Positions 30,490 to 41,003 of a stretch of DNA of 64,000 nt are shown here, one piece after another. The stretch is from Sepioteuthis lessoniana (Eukaryota; Mollusca; Cephalopoda; Myopsida; Loliginidae). The stretch is taken from NCBI GenBank assembly GCA_963585895.1, contig OY757939.1, forward strand, positions 25,856,086-25,920,085, in the 5' to 3' direction. Below the pieces are notes generated by a model. It searched no databases and was not told where the DNA came from. It was given only the letters and a program-made list of their open reading frames with translations. Numbering within the stretch: position 1 is the first letter of the stretch; each line of letters begins with the position of its first letter. A program made the translations under genes and the position numbers.

Positions 30490-31025
30490 CATAAAATCGT
30501 CACTCGAATGAATACACCGTGTGTCGTCACATAAATGAACGTTTATAGCGTGATCAGCAGCGTTTGGCTTATCAGTGAGGCTACTCGAAAACACAAAACA
30601 ACTTTTAGTGTTTGGACCGTTTGTTGTTGTATACTAATTCCGTGAAACAGTGGAAGGAGATAGAAATAGATAACGGACACCATGTGTCTAGTAATTTTCT
30701 TCGTTATTCTCGATACAGGCCTCTTTTCGCATCTTTGTTTCGTTCCTAATCCTGCCTTCGTACTCCAACAACCCAAAGAGAAGCAATTACGAAATCCCGT
30801 GATACACATACTGGCGTTCACTGAATACTCCAAAACTACTTTCGTCTCTGTAACCTCTTGGTGACCTGGTCCCAGTGGGCTACATCAACTTACAGAAGAG
30901 TGTTGATATCTGTCAACTCACCTTTCTTTTAGATGCTAACTTTGTTGATAATATGGTACCGTCTGCTAGGAATGCAACATTTCCATCTTTTACTCAATTC
31001 CCAACGAATCACAATCCCAAACAGT
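30490..31025. other. Unassigned stretch of mixed composition
   Basis: Less AT-rich than its neighbours. A 60-codon plus-strand frame at 30682 starts MCLVIFFVILDTG, hydrophobic like a signal peptide, but no splice structure or homology supports it as a gene. Confidence 0.3.
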
Positions 31026-31039
31026 CATGACTATTCTTG

Positions 31040-31105
31040 TATTACTTTTGTTTTATGGCATATCAACGGTTGTGGGTTATTTAATGCTGAATTCTGTTTA
31101 TATAT
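31040..31105 (-). mobile_element. F3/SINE-2 tail fragment
   Basis: TTTTATGGCATATCAACGG, GTGGGTTATTTAATGCTG and a short TA run. Confidence 0.65.
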
Positions 31106-31159
31106 ATATACGAAAGTTAATATACATGCGTTTAATTACCGAGCAGACGTTAAGTCGCA

Positions 31160-31265
31160 GTCTTGGCTTAGGGGTATATCATCAGCCTGACGTAAAGTTA
31201 AACGAGTTTCGATCCCGGCTTGGGGCGTCTTGCGTGTCTAGCCACACTGAAGAGTTGTGATACAA
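31160..31265 (+). mobile_element. tRNA-like SINE head, possibly SINE-4 related
   Basis: TTAGGGGTATATCATCAGCC (A-box-like) and GAGTTTCGATCCCGG (B-box-like) at tRNA-like spacing, followed by TGAAGAGTTGTGATACAACG. Not a functional tRNA: no acceptor stem pairing is visible. Confidence 0.5.
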
Positions 31266-31409
31266 CGAAACAGTCTGTTTGTGGAAGACAGTATATACGC
31301 TCCCACCGCGGAGGGTGGAGTACTTTGGCGAAAGAATTAATGGTTGTCATTCGAGTAATGCAAAGCTCTTCTAACGAATTGCTTACATCAGTATCCGATA
31401 CCATGAAAT

Positions 31410-31780
31410 GTAAACAAACAAATGATGAGAAGTGTGTAAGGAGTAAGGAAGTCAATACCCCAGAGTTATTTGGCCAAAGTGTTAGGGTTAGGATTACTAC
31501 GTTGAGGTCTTAAGGGAGTTCAGGAAGAGATTCCGTCTGAAGAGGCCAGTACTCTTCAAATCGGGTCAGTGGCATTTCCACCAGGACTATGCACCAGTCC
31601 ATAACACCATCCTTGTCACAGACTATTTGACCAAGATGGGCATCAAGATAGTTCGTCACCCTCCCTATAGTCCGGACCTTGCTCCCTGTGACTTTTGCTT
31701 ATTCGCTAAGCTCACAGTCTGTCGTTATGAGACAATTGAGGAGATGAAAGAGGCTGTGACGAAGGTCTTTGACACGCTCA
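31410..31780 (+). mobile_element. Mariner fragment, truncated both ends
   Basis: Carries KCVRSKEVNTPELFGQ-coding sequence, the shared internal deletion with a degenerate TTAGGG filler (GTTAGGGTTAGGATTAC), then HNTILVTDYLTKMGIK and PYSPDLAPCDFCLF. The first catalytic Asp region is missing, as in the other two copies. TIRs are lost. It is fused at 31781 to LINE-A sequence. Confidence 0.88.
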
Positions 31781-31826
31781 CACTTCTCCAGCAGTGTCCC
31801 ACATGTCTGGTTCGTCTAACTTTGAT
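31781..31826 (-). mobile_element. LINE-A sliver between mariner and F3
   Basis: CTTCTCCAGCAGTGTCCCAC and ATGTCTGGTTCGTCTAAC are the complement of the coding region for RRTRHxGHCWR. Only 46 bp. Confidence 0.8.
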
Positions 31827-31985
31827 ATCAATGAAGGGGTGCTCCGCATTCCCCCAAGCTCCTGCATTACTGGAGCCTCACCATCAGACAGTTTAATGTC
31901 ATATCCAGGACACTCGTTGGGGATGTCTTACTTCTCTGCAGAGATGCAGACGTCGTATTCTTCAGCCCAAGCCGATTGGGCCATT
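31827..31985 (-). mobile_element. F3 head fragment in a chimeric junction
   Basis: AATGAAGGGGTGCTCCGC, CCAGGACACTCGTTGGGG, TTCAGCCCAAGCCGATTGGG. Begins without any gap after the LINE-A sliver. Confidence 0.82.
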
Positions 31986-32014
31986 TAATAAATAGTTTTA
32001 GTAGTTACTGTCGT

Positions 32015-32231
32015 TGTAGGTTTTATGGCATAACAACATTTAATGCCAAAATTATCCTCGTAGATAAATGATATTTCTATTATCTTACTCACAACTGGAA
32101 GAATAAGGGAGTTTATGCCTTTTCTAAGGGTATCATTCCGAAAGTGAATGTAATAGCACCACTGGAGTTCGAACTTGCATACTACGATCTAGGAGTTCAG
32201 CATGTTTACCACTGCGCCACCGGGACTCCCC
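32015..32231 (-). mobile_element. SINE-2 copy
   Basis: Tail (AGGTTTTATGGCATAACAAC), body (AAAGTGAATGTAATAGC), B-box-like GGAGTTCGAAC and head ending CACTGCGCCACCGGGACTCC. Confidence 0.87.
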
Positions 32232-32232
32232 A

Positions 32233-32295
32233 GTAGTAGTAGTAGTAATAGTAGTAATAGTAGTAGTTGTTGTTGTAGTAGTAGTAGTAGTAGCA
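32233..32295. repeat. (AGT)n microsatellite
   Basis: AGT units with scattered AAT and TGT changes, directly at the SINE-2 head. Confidence 0.9.
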
Positions 32296-32882
32296 ATATA
32301 TTATCTCAACCTCAAAACCTTTAAAGAAAAACATCCGTTCAGTCAATCTTTCTATAGACTGCTCCTAAAAATACTTCGACCCTTCATTGAATACTGACCT
32401 TAAGTAACTGCAAACAACCAAGATAAACAAACTAAAAAACAAACAAACAAAAACGCCGATTTTCTTTGATTTTTAATGTTTAGAATCTATGCCAAAAGAG
32501 GGGCCCCTCCTCGGCAAAAATAAAGATCAAAGGAGCGAAAGAAGAAGGAATCATCTAATGTTACGAGCCAATATCTTGACTTCTGCTCAAAGCATATCGA
32601 ATTGGAGAGGATGGAAACATTTATAGCGAGCCATGTTTGTATCTATTTTAAAAGCGTTCAAACTGACTGGCCCGTTTTTAAGATGTTGTAATTCCACCGA
32701 GCCGAGTTTATCGTTCCATTAATGGACACTTGATTAAATGATGCTTTTAAAATGGTAAAATATTACAAATTATTGGGTCACGGCCTGTTTATCAAAAAGG
32801 GCCAATTACACGCTGCACCCTTGACAGCCACTTTGATTTTCTTTTTATAAACGAAAATATGTCGGGCAAAGATATCTTTTCT

Positions 32883-32884
<2 letters not shown>
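32296..32884. other. Unassigned stretch
   Basis: No repeat or coding frame recognised; possibly single-copy. Confidence 0.3.

Positions 32885-32971
<87 letters not shown>
32885..32971. repeat. (CA)n(TA)n composite microsatellite
   Basis: About 25 CA units, then about 17 TA units. Confidence 0.95.
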
Positions 32972-32974
<3 letters not shown>

Positions 32975-33069
32975 AAGTAAATGTCAATCAATCCGACTGG
33001 GCCGTAAAAAAATAACAATATGAAAAAAAAAAACTATTCAGAGCATAAGTTACTTTATAGCAAAATATT

Positions 33070-33117
33070 CTGCCCACGTTACCGTTTCGGTCTTTATATC
33101 AAACCATCTTAGGGCAA
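33070..33117 (-). ncRNA. Decayed hammerhead-like motif
   Basis: On the minus strand: stem I TTGCC/GGCAG, a damaged core CTAAGA in place of CTGANGA, stem II GGT/ACC with an AT-rich loop, GAA, stem III ACG/CGT with loop GTAA, and G where the cleavage nucleotide (not G) should be. The three-stem layout survives though key bases do not, so an inactive relative is the best reading. Confidence 0.4.
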
Positions 33118-33227
33118 CATTAATGTGGGACATTGCATCTTCTGAATTATATTTTAAAAAAATGAAAAGATAGAATTAGAAAACTCATTGCATTCTAGTA
33201 CTGTTAGAAGCGTTCTATTGTAAATCT

Positions 33228-33799
33228 TTTTTGGTGCTTTATGGCATATCAACCCGTGAAGATTATTTAATGCCTAATCCATTTTTATATAAAAAAAAAA
33301 GTTTTATTTTTTTAAAATTCAGTTTATCATAAGTACAGCGTTTAATTACATTAGTATTTCAAGCTATTCAGTTAATTCAAACAGTTCTAATTCAATCTAC
33401 TTAGTTTAGTATAAGTATCGTTTTTGTTTACACAGTTAAATGTCAAAACATTTCAATTCAATGTCAAAAATAATTCTATTTCAAAGAATTCAGTTCAGCA
33501 TAAATACATAGTTTAAATGTCAAAACAGTTCTATTTCAAGCAATTTAATTTAGCATTAGTACGCAAGTTTGTTCAATTGCACCCAAACATAGGTCTCTCT
33601 CAAGTCCTTCCACTCCGGGCCAGATTGAACCTGGGTGCGGTGGTAATGAAGGTGTACTCTGCATTCCCTAAAGTTCCAGCATTACTAGAAACTCACCATC
33701 AGATTGTTTAGTGTCATATCTAGAACACTCGTTGGGGGAGTCTTAACCCTCAGTAGAGATACAGTCGATGCATTCTACAGCTCCAACAGACTGGGCAAT
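33228..33799 (-). mobile_element. F3 copy, near complete
   Basis: Tail (GTGCTTTATGGCATATCAACC, AATGCCTAATCC), about six units, head (CGGGCCAGATTGAACC, GTGTCATATCTAGAACAC, TTCTACAGCTCC, GACTGGGC). Confidence 0.87.
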
Positions 33800-33950
33800 T
33801 AAATCTTTGTGTAACAAGCGTTAAAAAATTATCTTAAAGCGTAACTTATATGCTATAGAATTTAAGAATTTTTAGAACTTTATTAGAAATATCAAAAAAT
33901 TTTTTGCTCTCTGTAATTTACGAAGAATTATGATGGGGAGTATTTCTAAA

Positions 33951-33954
<4 letters not shown>

Positions 33955-33995
<41 letters not shown>

Positions 33996-34007
33996 ATATA
34001 TATATAT
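33955..34007. repeat. (CT)n then (TA)n microsatellite
   Basis: About 17 CT units and 8 TA units, next to the LINE-A tail. Confidence 0.9.
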
Positions 34008-34011
34008 ACAT

Positions 34012-34517
34012 CATCATCATCATCATCATCATGTCGTGCCGCTAGCATGGATATCCCTGACCCTCTCTCGCCTCTCCTCCCTATCGTTCATCGCTTTTGG
34101 CAGATTCCCAGGGCTACGTCCCGTATCCTCACAGAGCTGCTGTATGTAGGTTTGCGCTGGTCGCCCTGCTTTTGCTCGGTCATATGAGGGGGTCCATACG
34201 AGAACATCACTTATGAACTCGTCTCTATTTCTCCAACAGTGTCCTGCATGTCTGGTTCGTCTAACTTTGATAGTTTTCGTGATGGGAGGTTGGAGGCCGT
34301 ACAGCTGCTGCTTTGTTGGGTGTTGCCTCCAGGACTTGTTCAAAATTGCTCGCAGCATTCTTGTGTATTCGCCGTCAAGTTTTTTATTCATCCGTTTAGT
34401 TAGCGTCCATGTAGTGCATCCATATAGCAGTATCGAGACGAACGCTGCTTGGAAGAAACTGTGTTTCATTTTATCGGCCAGGTCTGATTTCCATATGACC
34501 GCTAGCCTACTCCGAAT
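34012..34517 (-). mobile_element. LINE-A 3' fragment with long open frame
   Basis: The minus strand reads through without a stop: SRLAVIWKSDLADKMKHSFF, SILLYGCTTWTLTKRM, MLRAILNKSWRQHPTK, RRTRHAGHCWRN, KAGRPAQTYIQQLCEDTG, ending in (GAT)n coding poly-Met. 5'-truncated downstream of the YADD box. The intact frame suggests a fairly young copy, but it lacks both endonuclease and RT catalytic core. Confidence 0.93.
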
Positions 34518-35190
34518 AAAAAATATGAAAACTTTGTTACCGCTCATATGGAAGCTACTGCATTGTGAATACCAATCAAATCAAGAGGCAAGGGTAGAAT
34601 CACATCGGAGTCCTTAGTAGTTAGGAAAAACTGAGTAAACTTACAAAAAACATCCTAACTCACGAAAAGGAATCCAACAAATGCCAACACGCAGAAACTT
34701 AAGAATGCCCAGAGAAAACTTACACATACCAAAAGGAACAATTAGAATACCTTCAAGGATAAATCTATAAAATAAGAAATACGGTTGAAGATAGATTATA
34801 GTATAGTAAACAGTAAATGAAGTTCACCTCAAGAACAAAAGTAAAAGCTACCAGCAAGGAAGAAAGACTTCACGAGTGGAAAGAACATTTTTAAACCTAT
34901 TCAAGAAATGATTGATGGACAGCTAGATATGAAACATGGATAGTTTACTGAGGAAGAACTTGACGCAGTTTTGAAAAAAAAATTAAAAACAGAAAAGTTG
35001 CAGGCTTTGTAGAAATACGCTCTTAATATTGGAAGACAGGGTGTAGTCGTACCTGATAGTGTCGCATCTATGGTTCAAATCTTTCAACATTATTCGTATC
35101 CGATAGAAATACTTTATGCCATATAACTGTAAATTATTTGTATTAAGATGTTTCCCTTGATTGATCATACAGAATCTAATCTCTGACAAA
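34518..35190. other. Unassigned stretch
   Basis: A-rich on the plus strand. No family recognised; a decayed LINE-A or LINE-B 5' part is possible but not supportable. Confidence 0.3.
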
Positions 35191-35547
35191 ACAGGATTTC
35201 TTCCAAGCAGTGGCCGTGTCAGTACAACTGAATAGGTGCACCACCTAATCACTAAGGAAGCGCGTGGAGAAAAATTTAGATGGAAACTATTAAAGAATGC
35301 TTCGTGCTTATTGGAACATATGTTGGAAGCACTACCTTACAAAACAGAATTTGGACAGCCGCTTACTTCCCATCTCACAAACTATCCAAATAAGACGAAT
35401 ATAATTTGGGGGACACTTCTGGAGAAGCAAGAATAAACTCATAAGCAGTGTTTCTAATGGACCGCCATCATATGGACACATCCATGTTGGCTGACAAGCA
35501 AGGACTCACATACATCAGCTATGTGCGGACACTGGATGCTGTCTACA
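35191..35547 (+). mobile_element. LINE-A fragment, strongly decayed
   Basis: GATTTCTTCCAAGCAGTGGCCG (coding FFQAVAV), AATAGGTGCACCACCTAATC in place of YGCTTWTLT, ACTATCCAAATAAGACGAA in place of TIQIRRT, and TGTGCGGACACTGGATGC. Many indels; older than the other copies. Confidence 0.7.
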
Positions 35548-35554
35548 ACAGCAA

Positions 35555-35772
35555 CTAGTATTCTCTGAGTTCTGGCTGGTCTCAGCAATACTAAAGCCCG
35601 GATGGTTTCGATTTTATCTCTAATTTCCAGTTCCTCAAGTCTTTCTTACAAACCTTTTAGGATTGTTCAAAGCCTTTTAAGACTGTTTTAAGCCTTTTAG
35701 GATTTCCAAACTTTTTAGGACTGTTACAAGCCTTTTACAATTGATATCGCTGTTATTCTCATGGTTCATAGA
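35555..35772 (-). mobile_element. LINE-B fragment with internal 20 bp tandem repeat
   Basis: TCTCAGCAATACTAAAGCC, GGATGGTTTCGATTTTATC and TCTAATTTCCAGTTCCTCAAG are the complement of the LEI..ETIxT region. From 35656 to 35735 an AAGCCTTTTAGGATTGTT-like unit is repeated about five times, expanding the GLxKGL-coding stretch. Confidence 0.82.
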
Positions 35773-35934
35773 TTTTATTGCTCTCTAGCAAATATAGGTA
35801 TGGTTGATGTGCCATAAAACACAACCCAAGTAAATCATATATATATATATATATATATATAAAGATGATTTGGCATTAAATAACCTACAATGGTTGACAT
35901 GCCACAAACACCAAATTAAACTCAATCCTATGTG

Positions 35935-35986
<52 letters not shown>

Positions 35987-36335
35987 AGGATTTGGCATTA
36001 TATAACCTACAATGGTTGATATTCCACAAACACCAAATCAAATTCAATCCTATGTGTTTAATATATATCTAAAAAGATGATTTGGCATTAAATAACCTAC
36101 AATCGTTGATATGCCACAAACACCAAATTAAACTCAATCCTATGTGTTTAATATATATATATATGTATAAAGAGGATTTGGCATCAAATAACCTACAATG
36201 GTTGATATTCCACAAACACCAAATTAAAGTCAGTCCTATATGCTTAATATATATTTATAAAGATGATTTAACATTAAATAACCTACAAGGGTTGATATGC
36301 CATAAAAAGCAACAAAACCAAACCAAACTAGGATA
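35773..36335 (+). repeat. Tandem array of SINE-2/F3 3' tail, ~90 bp units
   Basis: Five to six units of GATTTGGCATTAAATAACC, TACAATGGTTGATATGCC, ACAAACACCAAATTAAACTC, AATCCTATGTGTTTAATATAT, two of them containing expanded (TA)n runs (35838-35861 and 35939-35983). The array is in opposite orientation to those at 17.5 and 21.9 kb. Confidence 0.9.
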
Positions 36336-36689
36336 AAGGTGACTAAGTTTCGCTGCTATAACAATATGCACGGGGAAAAACATCATTATTTATTGTAACA
36401 GTTGCGTATACGCTGTTAATTAAAATTCTTTTATTGTTTTGATTGTATCAACAACAGTGAATGCGTTGTTTTAACCTCGAGATTGAATTCACGAAAGTAT
36501 TGCATTTCAGAAAACAACAGTTCTTCAATCTAAGCGCTCTTTGTCAAATTGGTGAGTACATCCATGACAGCAAGAACAAATTAGCCATTTCAGTACATAA
36601 CTTTTTTTTCTTTTGTGTCTGTTTTGTCTTCGTTTTACTTTGTCTTTCAATATGAATGACTTTCTTTGTCTCAGTCGATAGACAAGGGC
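36336..36689. other. Unassigned stretch
   Basis: Nothing recognised. Confidence 0.3.
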
Positions 36690-37015
36690 AGTAAAGCGTA
36701 GAAGACACACAGACACATATAGACAAAAACACACACACACACACGCGCGCGCGCGAGCATAATACTTATACACACAAATATATAGATACACCGAACTGCA
36801 TTCACATACAAACGAATGCACGTACATATACACATACATAGAAAAACCCACGGTTGTACATGTGCGGAAACTTGCACACAGAGATGCACACAAACATGAA
36901 CTCATACACGAAAAAGAAAAAAAAACGCCCACGCACACACAGATACAAAAAAGGAAAGTACCCACGTACGCGCACACAGATACGCTATGCATGTGCATAC
37001 ATAAACGCGCAGGAA

Positions 37016-37078
<63 letters not shown>

Positions 37079-37215
37079 ACAAACACACACGAATACAAAC
37101 AGGCGTACACACACAATTATTCACACACAAACACAAGCACAGAAAAACGCGCATGTGTGCACACGCACACACACACACACGCATACGGAAAGCAAGAGAG
37201 AGTGACAGACAGACG
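36690..37215. repeat. CA-rich tract with a 60 bp pure (CA)n core
   Basis: About 500 bp of ACAC with interspersed GCAC, TACA and AAAC words; pure (AC)n at 37017-37076 and (GC)n-like at 36743-36755. Long open frames on both strands (Thr/His or Val/Cys runs) are by-products of the dinucleotide repeat. Confidence 0.93.
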
Positions 37216-37807
37216 GAGAAGGGATGAGAAGGAGGAGGAGAAGAAAAGTGAAAACTGTGTAAATGTTTATTGTCATGCGTGTGTTGATGATTTTTCCACG
37301 AGTCAATCTTCTCCCTAATTATTGTCAAGCATTCATTTTATGGGATCTCTACAAGCCCCTTCTAAAAATGATACCCCTTTTTCTTTTCTTTTCTTCTCTT
37401 TTCTTAGTTTCAATTCTTGAATAAAATGTTTAATCTAATTCTTTAAAAAAAATTGGTATCATTGATATTTCTTAAAATTTCAATTTTAGTCTGGCATAAG
37501 GACACATTTGAGGAGTTCTCTAACTTAATATTTTTCTCTTTTCGATTTATTTACTTTTCGAAATAAATCCTTTCATCTAAAAAAGATGTGTGTATGGGAT
37601 TTTATAAAAACTTCGATTTCACCTGGTTCAAGGTCATGTTTTGAGTAATTTCGCTGTTACTGTTTTCATGTCTTTAACCTTGGTTGTATATAGGGTCCTG
37701 TTGAATGAATTCTCGGGTTTGCGATTGTACTTTTTTTTAAAAACAAAAGAATAAACACAACGTAGACCAATTCAAAATTAATGTTTTCTGTTGAGTGGCA
37801 TCTGACT
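37216..37807. other. Unassigned stretch
   Basis: Nothing recognised. Confidence 0.3.
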
Positions 37808-38012
37808 AAGGAATTCCTTTGGCGTAGAAGGTAAAGTGTTTGCATGCAACATGGTGGTAATCAAGTTCGAATTCCAGCGGTGCAATTAAAATTATTTTAG
37901 GATTTAATATCCTTGGCCAAGTTATAAATCCTATTACACATTCTAGAAACACAATTGTTAAATAACTCACGAGGGAAGTTGACATGCTATTAAAAAAAGA
38001 AACCAAACAATA
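37808..38012 (+). mobile_element. SINE-2 copy
   Basis: Head GGAATTCCTTTGGCGTAGAAGG, B-box-like AAGTTCGAATTCCAG, tail TTGTTAAATAACTCACG and GTTGACATGCTATT, ending AAACCAAAC. Confidence 0.83.
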
Positions 38013-38164
38013 TATACTGTTTTGTTATCACTTTCTTTTAAAAAATTTAGCGTCCAAATATTTTCCCAACACCATGAGCTTATACACTTCTGAAGCCCCA
38101 CCAAGAAGTTTTGTGGCTCTTCCCTAGACATTGTAGCGATGTCATGACGAATAAAATCTTTGTC

Positions 38165-38725
38165 TACGTATATTGTCTGTGGTCTACATTTAAGGACCTG
38201 GGTTTGCAGATATCACCAAATGAAGTAATTACAAAGGAATAAATCTGTGGCTTACATTTAACCACTTAGGCTTTCAGTTATCACTAAGGAAAGTAATCGT
38301 AAAAGTATAAGTTAGTAGCCAATATTTAAAGACTTGAGCCATCGGATATTAATAAGGGAAGTTCCCAAAAAGGTATCGTTCTTTAGCGTACATTTAAAGA
38401 CTTGGGATTCATGTATCTATAAAGGAGGTATAAAAAAGGCATAGATCTATGACCTACATTTAATGACTTAGGCTTTCTGGTATCAATAAAGAAGTAATCA
38501 AAAAGGCATGTCTGTGGCTTACATTTATAGACTTAGATTTCAGATATCAGCAAGGGAAGTATTCTAAAAGGCATAGATCTATGGCCTACATTTAATGACT
38601 TGGGATTTCAGGTATCAATAAAGTAAGTAATCAACAAGGCTTAGATCTGTGGCTTACATTTAGAGACATAGGCTTTCAGTTATCAATAATGGAAGTAATC
38701 GCTTGGGGATAGATCTGGTGAGTGA
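38165..38725. repeat. Minisatellite, eight units of ~66 bp
   Basis: Units are marked by GGCTTACATTTAAAGACTT-like words near 38187, 38253, 38317, 38389, 38453, 38520, 38587 and 38655, each followed by a TTTCAGGTATCAATAAAG-like word and AAGTAATCAAAAAGGCATAG. It looks unrelated to F3 units. Function unknown. Confidence 0.88.
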
Positions 38726-39470
38726 ACTACATAATGAGATGAGTTTGAGATACAATCGCTTAATGTTTAACATTCCACGCTTTGATAGCAGTTGAAATGA
38801 CATGATTGCTATTGCACAGCAGCGATTTTATATCTTGGAGATCATTCTCTCGTTCCCAGTACAACAAAGCTTTACGTCCTGAGGTCACAGAAAAACGTTG
38901 GCAGAGACAAAGACAAGTTGAACAGGTGAAGTTTATAAAAATTGAGTAAGAGAAAAAAGTCAGACACGAGGTCAAAGAAAAATACCATTCACTTTATCAT
39001 TGGTACTTCGGCCTTCTCTGGACCGATCTAAAAAATACGAAGACGTGAAGTGGTGTTCTTAAGTTGATGAAGAAATTACTAAATCATAGTCCACCCTCAA
39101 TGAAGTGGGAATCATCAGTCCCAAAATTTAAGTCGTTACTTGTCCTCTGATGATTGATAACAAACTGACTCTTTGCAAAAATCCCTAACTTTCGTCTGTG
39201 ACTGTTTCTCGCACTCTGCGCGAGAGTTCTCGTGGTTGACCTCTTGCTGTCAGTCATCAGGTTCATTGGTGGTGGGATGCAACCAGTACATTAAACAGTG
39301 ATCAATTTATACATTCATCAAGTTATCCAGGGTTTCTGGATCTCGACGGATATTTCTCACTTTTCTTGAAATCAGTTCACCTAAAATAAAGTACGTTATT
39401 TGCTGTCGTTTAAAAGACTTTTTGGGAAATATATTTCGTGACGTTTTAGAAATTTTATGTAGCAGCAATG

Positions 39471-39474
<4 letters not shown>
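38726..39474. other. Unassigned stretch
   Basis: Relatively normal composition; no domain or repeat recognised. Confidence 0.3.

Positions 39475-39528
<54 letters not shown>
39475..39528. repeat. (TA)n microsatellite
   Basis: About 26 TA units. The 39529-39904 stretch that follows is unassigned. Confidence 0.95.
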
Positions 39529-39532
<4 letters not shown>

Positions 39533-39904
39533 TTACTGCAAATGTTCCCAACGCTATTTTTGTACATTTTTAGGGAAATCGTAGAAGCGTTTTTGAGGAT
39601 TGCCAGACTATTCATGGCTTGCGCAGGCATAGTCTTTAAAAATTGTTTATCGTAAAGTTTGAATTTTATTTCATGTTGGTAAAAGGCGTGACTGAAACTA
39701 AAATGTGCTTTAGGCGTTGCTTGGGCGCCTTGTATGTTTAAATGGTTAAAAAGCTTGGGGTCTAAGGCATTGTGAATTTGCTTTTCTCTCGGTACACTAT
39801 AGTTCTGATCTTATGTTAAACTAAGCTCTCTTATAAAAAGGCTGCATTTGATACTGTATAACTTTCATGAATAAAAGTTACTTTTGAAAATTATTAGTTC
39901 CTGG

Positions 39905-39994
39905 TTAATAGGTTGGGTAGTTGGTGCTTTACAGCATATCAAACCTTATGAATTATTTAATGCCGAATCCATATTATATATATTTATATTGGCT

Positions 39995-40030
<36 letters not shown>

Positions 40031-40140
40031 TTGTGAGCGAATCGTTTGTAGGTAACTTTATTTTCCAACTATTTCTAGAGTTCATTTGTTTGTACACAAT
40101 TAAATGGTTTCAAGTATTGCAATTTACCTAATTTTATTTA
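39905..40140 (-). mobile_element. F3 copy, tail plus one unit
   Basis: GGTGCTTTACAGCATATCAAACC, AATGCCGAATCC, an internal TA run at 39999-40026, then ATTTGTTTGTACACAATTAAATGG and CAAGTATTGCAATTTACC. The 40141-40717 stretch that follows holds only a SINE tail-like AATAAACCACAAAAGTTG near 40553. Confidence 0.75.
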
Positions 40141-40714
40141 TTTTTAGCTTGGATAGAATAAGTTCCTTAAAGAACATTTCAACGGTAAAATGTACGAAAG
40201 AAAATGATATATAAATATAATATTTACATTTAACATCTATTAAAGAGTAAGTTTCAGTCATTGGCCTTATTGAATAGTTACATTTTTAAATTACATCTAC
40301 AATTTGCAGTATTTCTTTAGTCTTTTCCTTTAAGTCTAAGAAGATGTCAACTTAGCCGATTGCTTATATATAATTTGGGGGAAAAATGTAACTGTTGAGT
40401 AAAAATTAGAAAACAAACAAATAAGAATTCCATTAGATTCACATGATTGATTTTAAATTGCATCACGAAAATCCTTTATGTCTTTTGGCATCGTCTACAA
40501 CTGAAACTAAATTGTACCACAGATATATTTCTTGAAGGATGACAATGACATTAAATAAACCACAAAAGTTGAAAAGCCTTTTAACAAAGAAACTGGAATA
40601 GAAATACATACATGCAAAAGAAAAAGCTAATACAAAATAAACAAGCAAACGAATCATACAAACATATTTTTGGTATGTTCAAAGGTATTAAAAGATCTGA
40701 TATTGATTTACTCT

Positions 40715-40717
<3 letters not shown>

Positions 40718-40766
<49 letters not shown>
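40718..40766. repeat. (TA)n microsatellite
   Basis: About 23 TA units at the tail end of the adjacent SINE-1. Confidence 0.95.
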
Positions 40767-40767
<1 letters not shown>

Positions 40768-41003
40768 TAAATTGGTTGGTGATCCGAAGGCTCCCTTTTG
40801 AATAGCTACTACACTGAAGTGTAGAAGAGGTGGCACTCTTTTCTTTGGATTACTCCACTTTACACTTGATACATACCTTATAATGCTGAGTGTTAAGCAA
40901 GGAAGTATCAAGTACCATTTTCTGAGTTTTTTGTATGATTTGACCAGGTATTGAACCTTGGTCTCCCGGGTCATGGGTGAACACTCTACCCACTAGAAAA
41001 TTG
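40768..41003 (-). mobile_element. SINE-1 copy
   Basis: CGAAGGCTCCCTTTTGAATAGC, TATAATGCTGAGTGTTAAGC, AAGTACCATTTTCTGAG, GGTATTGAACCTTGG (B-box complement) and an A-box region ending ACTCTACCCACTAG. Confidence 0.87.

Noticed and set aside
30682-30864. 60-codon frame with a hydrophobic N-terminus resembling a small secreted protein
   Set aside because: No homology recognised, no exon structure, and the opposite strand has an equally long frame.
32233-32295. CRISPR-like or coding interpretation of trinucleotide and tandem repeats
   Set aside because: Units are directly adjacent without spacers, and the setting is a eukaryotic retroelement desert; these are ordinary microsatellites or minisatellites.
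36525-37328. Long open frames on both strands (up to 267 codons) rich in Val/Cys or Thr/His
   Set aside because: They are translations of a CA/GT dinucleotide tract; any frame stays open and no non-repeat domain is present.
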